Positions 49,472-61,285 of a stretch of DNA of 64,000 nucleotides are shown here, one piece after another. This DNA is from Trichoplax sp. H2. Lineage: Eukaryota; Placozoa; Uniplacotomia; Trichoplacea. The stretch is taken from NCBI GenBank assembly GCA_003344405.1, contig NOWV01000013.1:496001-560000 (forward strand), written 5' to 3'. A program made the translations under genes and the position numbers. The notes below the pieces were generated by a model. That model saw only the letters and a list, made by a program, of their open reading frames with translations. It searched no databases and was not told where the DNA came from. Position 1 is the stretch's first letter. The number at the start of each line of letters is the position of its first letter.

Positions 49472-52400
49472 CTATAACTTGCTCACACGAACATTTCTTG
49501 TACTACCAAATGTATGAGGTTTTTCACGCTCTCTTAGCGTATTATTCGTAACCACAACACACGGGGTAGATTTGCTAACTTCACGATTTTTGCCAAATTC
49601 TTGCCGCTGCAGTATAGTAGAATCACGGGATGCGGTAATAGTTTGAATAATAGAACCACTGCCATGCTGACTGTTTAAGACTTTCTTATTAAGTATTAAA
49701 TTTTTACTGGAAATTTGATCGTTGCTGCTTTCGCTGGTACTTTTTCTCGAGATACTACTGCTGCTACGGGTGGTACCTGATAAACTGTCATATCTTTCGT
49801 TATTAATCGAGTTCGCACTGTTAGCAGTGTCTCTAATTTCCAATCCTAGTGCAGCTGCTCGTTCTTTCTCCGCATTTCTCGTCTCATCTTTCATTGCAGC
49901 TTCAGCGCACTCCTCTGAGTGATAATAGGATATTTCTTGAAAGGATTCTGGCAAGTCGGGAAGTAACAAGGCGATAATTTCTCGAAATCTTGGTCTTAAC
50001 TTTGGCTGAAACTGCGTACACGCAACCATGAGGCGGTACCTAAGATAGTTAAAATATAATATTATGGACATTTGCTAAGATAAGAAAGGCAACGAGGATA
50101 GACATTAAAAATATATATAAAGCATTAAAATATAGATCATTTACAATTTGTCAGAGCAATAAGGTGGCCTTTCTAAGCCTCCACCATCTAAAACGTATTT
50201 TAAAACATCCTCATTCGACTTTCCGGGATACGGTTGTTCGGAAAGAGTAGCAATTTCCCAAAGTACTACGCCATAGGACCTTTAAAATTTTAATAGTAAA
50301 TGGCTAAATTAAAATTACGCCCGTATATTAGACCAAATATTTAATGTCTAACCACGGTTTGTAACAAAGAATATTTTGATGCATCTTACCATACATCTGT
50401 TGCTGATGTAAAAACACCGTCTCGTAAGGATTCTGGTGGCATCCAACGAACAGGCAACATTCCTATATTCAAGTTATAATTCGCATTAATACTTTTAAAT
50501 GTTATATAACTGATTCTATTGGCGGTTTGTAAGGATACAATCGTAATAAAATAAGGACTCGTATTTTCGTACCCTTTCCACCTTTACGGTAATAGTCACT
50601 GGCGTAAACGTCGCGTGTCATGCCAAAATCTGAGAGGCACGAAATGTTGAAATTTAAAATTAAGAAATTTTTTTACGTTATTAATAAACTCTTTAAGTAT
50701 TTTAATTCAAACAATTAGGCAGTGTTCTTACCTCCGATCTTTACGATAAAATCTCCGGAAACCATGCAATTACGCGCCGCTAAGTCTCTAATTAATACAT
50801 AAGTAGTAAACTGGATATAAATTGCATAAATGACGATAACTACATAATATTTACTATTAATATTTCAAAACTGATGCTAAAACGTAGCGACTTATAGTTG
50901 ATTTCGTTTTAAAATAATAACAGAATATCAAGCCCTTACAAAGAATTCGTTCCTAGAAATAGATTAATTTTATACAAATTTGAAAACTACGCGCAACCAA
51001 CCTGTGTACAAATTTTTTATCACTTAGATACAACATTCCATCGGCTATTTCGGCCGCCATTTTATGAAATTGTACATCGGAAGGTCGGTTAGGATTGGGT
51101 TTCAAGTACTATACATTTTCAAAGGTCGTATAAATTGGAATAATTTTAACTCAAAATTCTTTATAAAATCTCATTAGATAATTTAATATATGATTATACG
51201 TATACATGTATATTGCTGCCTACATAATCTGGGCTATCAGCATCTTCTCGAAGCGATCTTAAATGATTTTTTAAATCGCCGTTAGCCATTAACTCCATAA
51301 TAACTAAAGGTGGAAGTCCTTGCGAAACGATTCCAAGCAATCGGACCACATGATTACAATCAAATTGCCTACGATTATCCCAACATAGGACCAAAATTTA
51401 GTAAGTAGAGGAGCAATAATGTAATTACAGCATTTATGCATAGTATTTACGGATATGTGTGCATTCGTATTATATCATATCGCACTAATTAATAATTTGC
51501 AAACGTAATAGAAGGTGTAAAATATTACTTCATAATACAAGCTTCATTTAGAAACTCCTGGCGCTCTCGGAAACTAGCTTTCTCGTTCACCGTCTACGAT
51601 AAAAATGAAATAATCAATTACTATGATAATCATTTCTGACTGGTAAAATGGACTTTGTATGGTTAATATGGTTATCGATTGGTATACTTAACTGACCTTT
51701 ACAGCTACTTTTGTTTTTAGTTCTCCATAAATAATATCAGCAGCTTCACCAAGATATACCATACCGAACGCACCTTTACCTAATTCCTTCAATAGCGCTA
51801 TTTTTTCACGTTCAAACTCCCAATCATCAGGAATATAAACTATAATAGTTACAATAGATAAGCATTAGTGATATGAAATAAATAGTAATCATTCCGATAG
51901 GTTCATATGAAATTATCTCTTGTTACTTTTTATTAACTTAATGAATGAAAATATATATACAGTACGTATAGAAAACAATCTTACCATCTGCAGCATTCAT
52001 ATAATCGGGGTTGATTGATTCTATAAATTCTTTGTGCTTTTGCTTAAATCTGAGTAAATATTGCCAAGTTAATGAAGAGTTTTAGTATAGTTCATAAGGT
52101 AATAGTCTAATTTACCGTCTTCTTAGGTAGTACCATATCCCTCCACCGGCAGTTAGGATAACAAAAACTGCAGCACTAACAATAGAGGCTACGGTAATGA
52201 CCTGAGCTCGAGCTTCGAGTAATAAAGGAAGAGATTTAATTTTCCAATAAAGACATATGAAATATATAGTAATGCAGTAGGGTACCGTTACATCATAAAC
52301 TCATCATATACCTTACAGAAACTGCTTAGAATTTAGTCATTAGTAAAATTTATTGTTTAGAGTAGAAAGTAATCAGTTGCGACATCACATTTTACCTTCT

Positions 52401-55400
52401 ATATTTATAAACTCCACTGAAATATTACCAGCCCAGGAACTGTTTCCAGCCAAAGATGTTGCTTTTACGTCAAAAATGTAAAAACCATATCTACTTAACC
52501 CAATTTCATGACCGATTCCTTCACTATAATTTGCAGCATCTACACATCTGGATTCCATCTAAAGAGAAAATTATAAGACGGTTTGTATAAATGATCGCAA
52601 GTTTGTGATATTACAAAAATCAATATACTGTATACTGTACTACTAATTAAGCAAATCAAATATATAGTAAACAAGATAAATGCTGATACCTTATCGTATT
52701 TCAAGCCCCCGAGATACCGAACTTCATCCTCATAGCGAGTAATTCTAATCTCATACGCTAATATATGCCCACCATTTGGATTCACAGGTGTACTCCAATT
52801 CATTACTACGTCATAGCTGTTGGGAACTTTTACCACACTTACATTTTCAATTTGATCTCTTTTCGCTAGAATCGTATGTAATCAATTTCATCCATGAAAT
52901 ACATGCTATACCCTACATGACAAACTACAGACTGAATATATACTTACCATCAGGTAAGGTCCTGATATTATATAAATCGTAAGCGGAATCATCACGAATA
53001 GAAGGACATTTGCTATTGCATGGAATTATCTATACGTAGAAAAGGTATATGGTTCCAATTATCATCTCATAATGCACTGTATTTCTGTCGTCAACTAAGT
53101 CGAAGTTGATATCGGACATTACACGCGAAATTTTACGTAAAAGAGTTAAAATTTCAACTTACCGTCACACTATATTTAGTAAAAGACTTTAAATTGTCCA
53201 ACGTAATGTATGTATCACGAATTTGTTTAACTATAATAGGAGCAGGGGTCGCCTTAGGTGTTGATGTCGTTTGAACGGTAGACCTACTCATAGAAACGGT
53301 AGTAAGTTCTGTTGTTGCTATGGTAGTTGGCATTGTAGTAGCTTTCGTGGTAGGTCTTGCAGTTGTCGCTATTCAAGAAAGAATTTTTTAACAGAAAATA
53401 TACCATTAAAATGTACTTGGGGATATATTAAATCATGGCCAAAATGCAGAAAATAGGTAACAATAATACAATCATATCGAACATGATTAGCATACCAGTT
53501 GTTGGAGTCGGGGTTGTTACATTCGCAGTCGATACCGTAGTAGGTGCTGCCGTTTTTTTATAGAAAAAGAGTTGAGTAAGATATTCATAAAAATTTTGAT
53601 TTTCACTTTGGATATCTTTAGCTTCAGATTGACTTAATGTTGGTACAGCAGTAGCTAAACACGGACAACTATCGTTTACAGCCACTGGAGGTGTAGGTGT
53701 TGCATCAACGATAGGTTTAATTACAAGGTTCGGGATGACAGTACCGCTAGCAGTGCAAACTTCTGTTGGCAAAATTTCTCTCTCTATACGCTGCTGGTAC
53801 AATATTTTGTAAGTTAAGTTGAGACCATTAGGAGAAGACGGAGGATCCCAAGAGATTCGAAAGGATGACGGCGAAAGGTTGATGTATTCTATATTTCTTA
53901 TTTCCGTGGGTTCTGTAGGCAAATGATAATTTAAATATCTTAGGGAAAATATATACCATAACGGATAGATTGTTAAATGTACTTAGAACTTGCCATAGTT
54001 ATAAGTAGAATAATTTTAGATCAACAGTTAGATAGCATGTTAGAATTGGGCAATTCCAAAATTTACTAACAAATACATAGTTTACACGTACTAGCAATTA
54101 GCAATTCCTTTTACATGACAAAAAACAAAGAGCTCATAGAGTGTGTAATCTTGGTTACACGCTATACACGTATAAAGTGGCAAGCGAACTACCATAATTA
54201 GAATCTTCCTTTGCAGCAAGTAAAGTGCATATATTACTACAACATCGTGTAGTGAGATTAATTTCAAGACTGGCGTAAGAAACCATTTGGTACGCTAAAT
54301 GGGTATATTATTAGTACAGTATACCATACTTACGCACGTCAGGCGATACGTAGTATTTAATATCACTTATAGCTCCAACGCGGCTGATGGTTAAGGTTTT
54401 AACGTATACAGCGTATATCGTATTCGGCTTTAAATTTTTGATCTCAGTTTTGTTTTCTTTAGCGTCGACAATGATCTCTTGCCATCTATAAATTGCATAA
54501 TATAATGGAATAATAAAAACAAAGTACGACAATAAGAACACCAGCCAGTCATAAAACTGTTGATTATAATAATATTCTTATATTCAAGGTAAATTTGTCC
54601 GACATGTAAAAATTTAATAATTCGAGAGTAGTTACTATAATCTTAGCATACACTTTAACTCCGCACGCGTCAACACCATCATAAACGGTCACGTTGAGGT
54701 TAGTCCTGAATGAGAGTAATTTGAAATCCTGCGTGAGTACAGTACATCGACACTAAAATAGCAAGTACTCCAATTAAAGGGTTTTCAAATTTGTACATTA
54801 TTACTTACGTAGGCCGATAGTATACGATGTAGTTTACTAGCTTATTAGATCCTCCAAGTAGAAGGGTATCGATCAGCACCCACTCCACTTTTAAACTAAT
54901 TTTGCGGTAGCTATATCGTACCACAGGTTGAAATGTTGTAATATTAATCGGAAGAATGGTGCCTAATGCAACAACCATTAAAGAAAATTGTAAGATTTTA
55001 AGCATACTCAGTAGGCAGTTATAGAATTTTGATCAATTAACACGGTATTAATGACCAAATAACATAAAAAAATGCTATGATTTATGCGGTGTTTGACTTC
55101 CTTTACAAAAGTAGAAATGTTGATATCTGAAACCGTTACGAAAGACTGAGATACCCACATTGAATTTGATCTCCATTGGTTTGTTCTGGGATATCTAATG
55201 GCGACGTATTATTTTCTTGCCCGATTTCTTTGGCTAGTCTAACAATAAGGTTATGGCATAAGCGTGGGTTGAAATGGAAGAATAACTTCCCTCTCTTGAC
55301 TTTTAGTTTATCTTCTATTTTCGGTTGCCATAAATTTTCTAAATTCCGGTTGTCAAGCATAACAATAGCGTAGCTATGGAATATAAAGGTTATCATATAA

Positions 55401-58189
55401 ATCGTTATCCATTTCTCGATTATTATTTTTCTACTGTTGTATTTAGTTTACGATACAGTATTGGGCAAGTAACCCTAAACATATAATTTTCACCGGTGAA
55501 ACGAATTCAATACGATATCACAATGGCGGCGAAGTGAATGTAATTTGTAAATGCATTTGCAGTCGAGCGAAATCTTAGTTTACTTTCTTATCACGTATCA
55601 TTCACACTGGATGTAGCTTAATTACTGTTACATATACGCTATAGTAATGAAATAAGAAAACAATGTTTGGCGTACCCATTTCCTTCCTCATCGGTTCTGG
55701 CTAGTTGATTACCATGAATAATTTTTAGATTCTTTAAGAACTCTAAACTGACGATAGAAGGTGTGCTAGATATCTCCAAGTAACCTTCGATCTCTTCCAC
55801 GTTGCTAAGAGCGTCTTCCAATTCTTTCACAATATTTCCAGCTATCAATATGACAGTGTATCAATACAATATAGTTAAGAAACGGATTAAAAACTGTTCA
55901 ACCTTAATGTATCATGCGCACATATCATAAATTGTTATAGCAAGCACATATTAAAGCTTACAGCCATAAGTTATCCGAATGATCAGGTTGCCCTTTAATA
56001 CCGTACAGCGTTTCAGATTTTGTAACCGATGATCGATTGACGTTATAACAATGTTTTTGCCTTCATTATCCTTCATATCACATTCTAGTTATAATAATAT
56101 TTCCTAGTTAATAGGAGAAGCCTTACGACACTCTTTGCTTAATATTAAATCTCGCTATAGTATGCTAATAATTTTAAAATTGTTTTTACTATAAATCGGG
56201 CTATGATTAATATAAACATACTGTACCTCTTTTACATCCATCACAAACAATGCACTCTTTGGTCGCTTCAAACTCTATCCATCCTTTAGGACAACTTCTT
56301 ATACAGCTAAGTTTATGACGATATGATCCTGCTGGACAATGCCTCACACAGTGTCCTTCCACCTATACAATAATATGATTTGGAGAATAGCACAAATTTA
56401 AGGTTTTGGTACTCAATTTTTGTGTTTAGGTATGATTTATTATAACTAACTAGAACTTCAGTCGACTAAAAGAGGTTTACATAAATAATGCATAGTTTAT
56501 AAATTACTATGATATAGAATAAGTTGCATCTGTATGCTTGGTATTGATACTGAATGTAATCAAGAATAAAAGTTATCACAGATGATATTAGTTCATAGAA
56601 ACCGTAATTATTTTTCTCATTATTTAAAATTATTTTCTATCGCAATCGTTACCTCATAAGTGTCAAAAGGACATCCTGTCATGCAAGTACCATTATAATT
56701 TTGGTGTTTACATACGTAGCAATTACTGGCTTGCGGACCAAAACATCCACCCAAACACTCAGCATGACAGCACTTGCCATTGCTATCGCAACCAGATTCA
56801 CCGCAACTATCGCAAACTATCGAATAAACCAACATTAGGATCAGTAAATTATGAATAAGTAGCAATTACAATGTATCAGATTAGCTAATACCTTCTAAGG
56901 AGATGCTAGGGTACAAGTACACTACGCTGTTATTTAATTGAGAATTTACTGTGTGTCTGTCAAGACTACACGAAAGGTCGAAAGCAATATTGAATTTATT
57001 TATTGTTATACAGATCAAGATACTCTAAAATAAAAAACTGGCTGTAGTGAGTATAATATAAAGTAAAAAAGTACATAGACAGTACACAAAGTATCATGAG
57101 CAAGGGAGGGGCTCTACAGTAGTAAATGTAATTTATTAATCAATCAACATACTGATTTGGCATTTCTGTGCATTCCAACAATAACCATTGCATTTAGCTG
57201 GACAAGTTGGGCAATTAGTCGGTAAAGTTTTTGTGATGATTCTATCAGGTGCATAACTTGATCCCATAACACTTGACCATTTAATAGTATTATAGTAGCA
57301 CATAATCTTATTGTTCTGGATTCTGACTTTACCGCGTTCGATTTTGGTGAGTGAAGGTAATGACATGTCTAGTAACTGGTGATCAAAATAAAGAAGCAAG
57401 GTAAAGCCATAAAAGAATTGATTGCCACGGATTACACGTAAATTTGGAAACATAAAACCAAGGGAGGTTGGATATTTGCCAGCCACTAAACCCATTACTA
57501 GAGATCCAGTAATCTCCCGTAAATCAAAGAATATTGAAGCATTGACATCTGCTTGTGTATGCATTCGATAGTTGGCAATAAAAATTGATCCAACGTAGAC
57601 CGTACAACCTTTTAAGATAGGAGCATCAGCGATTACTTTCATAATTAGTCCCTCGCCGGAAGGTTCATAGCATACTACAAGAGAATAATAATAAATAAAC
57701 TGAGTAAAGCCAGATCACTCCGTACTAAAGTGTAAAGTGAAGACAGAGGACCATTATCACTCAAGTTTTAAAATGTTTATGAAACGATCAACTATTACAT
57801 GCCACCTACCGGTATATCATTACACACAAAAACAATAATAGGAAATATCTACAAATCAATCAATGCCGCAATATGCATAAAGTCTGATAAAGGTTCTTGG
57901 AATACTGTAGTTGAAATCAGTTTAATTCTGAATAAGTTCATAAAATATTTCACATAGACATAATTTACTGTTAATCTAAGTCACCACGGTGCACTGTGTT
58001 ATGTACAGGATAGATGAATGAACATAGATGGTATTACGCGTATTATGGTATCACGTGCGGAAAGTTGATTTCCTGTATCTTCGTCTTACCTTTGCTAGGT
58101 AGCTGACAATCAACCAAACCAATAGAACATATTAACCCAAGCGAAAGAAGCATCATGATATCTACGGTGATAAACTTCATTCTGGCCAT
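49472..58189 (-). CDS. INSR-like: Insulin/IGF-receptor-like tyrosine kinase, paralogue B
   Basis: Twenty-six exons give 1446 residues: 58189-58090, 57674-57153, 56816-56653, 56362-56227, 56084-55962, 55841-55676, 55373-55159, 54962-54809, 54705-54652, 54485-54334, 53912-53496, 53368-53163, 53029-52948, 52865-52690, 52558-52396, 52212-52116, 52049-51985, 51839-51697, 51593-51529, 51368-51224, 51108-51002, 50787-50732, 50629-50573, 50462-50390, 50279-50145, 50039-49472. Signal peptide, L1 (about 34-207), Cys-rich (208-307), L2 (308-475), FN3 domains with a Thr-rich insert, TM (about 946-972), juxtamembrane NPDYMN. Kinase: GKGAFG (1018-1023), Lys 1045, HRDLAARN (1150-1157), DFG (1170-1172), tyrosines 1178, 1182 and 1183 before RKGGKG, as in vertebrate [22 protein letters not shown] also matches. 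The tail of about 150 residues is Ser-rich. It lies head-to-tail with paralogue A, 4.4 kb apart. The donor of exon 7 is the unusual GTGGGT. Confidence 0.94.
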
Positions 58190-58755
58190 GATGAAGCTAT
58201 TCTTTAAGAGGCAAACCAATTATCGTTGACCCACTTCGAGAGCTTTTTAGGGATACTGTCATTCACTAATTGGGTAATTACCACATGTAGTGTTGATAGG
58301 AAAAGTAAAAAGTCCTTCGAAGCTAAAACTAGTCAGAAAATCACGTCAATCTATTAGTCACATACGTTACGAGTGTTAATAAAAAGCACAAATAGATACA
58401 GTTTAGCAGGTTATTTTTGTCCATTTTGTCCTTTTATTGCTCTTGGCTTTTTCTATTTAATTAATTCAATTAAATAAATGAAGAATTCACGTAATGGACA
58501 TATCGTCCATCGCAGTGGTGTAAATGGTGTGCTAGCAAAAGTAAATATGAAGAGTGTCAATTTCTGACTTTTGGTTATAGTAAAAATGGCTTTGTAAAAT
58601 TGGAAATGATACAGTCCACTATCATTTTAAGCGTAGTTGAGTGTTACTGATCTCCAAAATAGTGATCAATCCTGTACATTAATACAGACGAAATGACCAA
58701 AGCAGGGAGCGTTTAGGTATTTTCGAAGCTATTTACAGTTGGTGTTGACGCGTTT

Positions 58756-58985
58756 CCATACAGTACAATGTACTGTATCGGACAATACTACAGTACAGTG
58801 TACTGTACTGTGCTTTACAATATTCGGAGTCACTAAGTACTGTAGAGTTTGAAACGGGTTGTTTCAAACAGTTACCGCAGCAGTCTGTGCCAAGGCGTGC
58901 ATCTCAACCTCTACAGAGCAGTACTGTAGGTTTCCAGTCAGTGATAGGCAAGCCTCTAGTTTGTAGATTACAGTACAGTATACCA
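58756..58985. repeat. TACTG/CAGTA pentamer cluster 4
   Basis: Scattered TACTGTA and CAGTACAGTGTACTGTACTG units occur about 0.6 kb upstream of receptor gene B. Confidence 0.7.
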
Positions 58986-60449
58986 GTTCGAGAGAGATGA
59001 CAACTAATTTTGAAAATGCTGTTTTTACTGAGCGTAACTGCAGTTTAGAGAGTTCTGAAACGTTCTAAAAAGATTGTTTTTACACTGATTGTATAAAATC
59101 TAAGCAAGTAATAAATGTACGTGCACCGTACTACACTACACTACTACATCGCAATTTATCTCAATTGACGAAATGTCGAAGAATGATCGATCGTTTGCCG
59201 TAATCGTGGTATTAATCAGTAGAGTTAATAAGGACACTGTTATGTTCATATAGTTCTATTCATATACAGCAATAAACCGTAAAAATACGTTTTTAGAGAA
59301 TGCAGACTAGGCTAGCAATCGAATCTAACTGTTTATTACAGAGGTGCTTGCGCGAATGTTAACGCATACGTAAATGTGAAAAGTATGATCCTAAGTTAGT
59401 AATACATTAAGTAGTGTGCTGTATTGCTATATACTTTGTACTATAATCCTAAACAGGTCTTGATCTTTTCTAAATTGGCCAAAGTAAAACGAAGTATCAT
59501 AAAGAGTTCATATCAAGACTGATCGTCTGTCCTGACGAGCAGTTACGCGGAATATTTATATTTCTTGCTATCTGTTATTAAACATGGCAGTAGATTAACC
59601 GATTAAATGCTTTTGCTAATAATTAATTATACATCATTATGATTATACACGTCGTAACGTGCGTACAAGGTACTAAATGTAAAACCCAGACGATCAGTAT
59701 CAACGGTTTTTGTTAATAAACCTTTTGACGTTTTCACTAAAAAAATATCCAGTATAGCGGTGTAATGTGCTTAATCATCATCAATTGCTGTTGTCGACGA
59801 GTCATTCTAGTGCAATACGTAGAGATATAGAATATAATACTATATAATAAGATGAAATTTGATATGTACAATGTACTGTACCGTACTTCTACTCGTGCAG
59901 TACTGTATGTTTCGCGTTTATGACCTTACATGTAGCAAGCGCGCCTGGAAAAGTTGTAATTATTGGAAATATTTAGGACCGAATATGTACATTATTTACT
60001 TCTATTGGTACACATATTACAGTACACAGTATTGTGAAGGAGTACACAACTAAGATTCTTCATTTTTAGCCGTCGTGAGTCGTGTCCAGCGGGGACCGGA
60101 GACGAGTATTACATTTATAGCAGATACGTACAGTATAGCAATAATTAACAAATACTGTAAACTATGCCGTACTGAGTGTTGTGGTCTACACCCAAGACTT
60201 TTCAAGTATTGTATCAGGGATTGTATCGTATCGTCCAGTATTCGCATACCGGAGACTTCTATTGTACTACAAATTTCTACCACGTATGGAACTCGTAGCT
60301 ACCTTAGACTGGCACTCATAGCAACAAAAAAGTCGAATGTAGGATCAATTTAGTCTTTCTAAAATTGATACAGTCTATTCGGAAAGAGTGACATAAGCGC
60401 CAAGATCCTGTAAGAAAATGATTGACGTAAAAGTAGTCCAACATTTAGA

Positions 60450-61285
60450 GTATACAGTACTGTACAGTACTATCGAAGTTTGTCTCAATATCATCCTTAT
60501 TTTCATTGCTGTACTGTACGTAGTGTAGTTTGAAGAAGAAATCTGTGCTTACTGAGTACAGTTATTACGGAATTGGGATCAACATTGCAATATTTCATAG
60601 CTTCACTGGTGAAAAGCGTTCTATCTGAGGATCTATTTTATCCATGAATGCACTACTTTATTCATTAATAGTTACAGTATGATCGACTAAAGTTATTAGT
60701 CCGTCTATAGAACTTACGTTCATGGGATTCCCTTATTTTTTTGCTTTAAGAATTTGATTTCGTTCTTGAGCAATCAACACATCAGCGACTACGGAGCTTT
60801 CAACTTTTTAGTCTTCACTCTTCAACATACAGTACAGTACACTGTACGCTGGCGTTCTTGATTCAGTATTGTTTTTGTACAGTACAATATACTGTACATG
60901 CGACGCTCTTCGCGTAGTGCGCATGTGTATTGGACAGTACAGTACAGTATAGTACAGTACTGTACTTGTGTTTTTACTTCACGATGCTGTACAGTACAGT
61001 ACAGTACACTGTAGTGAGCTGTACGCAGGTTTGCGACGTTATACTGTACTGTACAGTACACTGTACATTGTACAGTACAGTATGTGGATGAGGTACTGTA
61101 CACTGTACAGTTTAAGCAATGTTGTGCTGCGGAGGCTGCAGAGAATCAGATAGACGAAATTTTGGACACGATCGGATCCAATGCCTAAAACACTAGTGTC
61201 GTGTTGGGTACTGTACAGTTGTGCAATCATAAATGGATAATACTAATGATAATATAATTATGAATTAGGAATACTGTACACTAGA
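60450..61285. repeat. TACTG/CAGTA pentamer cluster 5
   Basis: This is a long cluster, densest at 60826-60905, 60935-60970, 60988-61020 and 61040-61110, with many self-complementary GTACAGTACTGTAC-type arrangements. Open frames here are repeat by-products. Confidence 0.75.

Noticed and set aside
60050-60353. Overlapping open frames on both strands of 77 and 92 codons
   Set aside because: No motif, no splice context, and the two strands are equally open, which suggests chance.
60822-61230. Open frames on both strands
   Set aside because: Same repeat artefact as at 28.3 kb.
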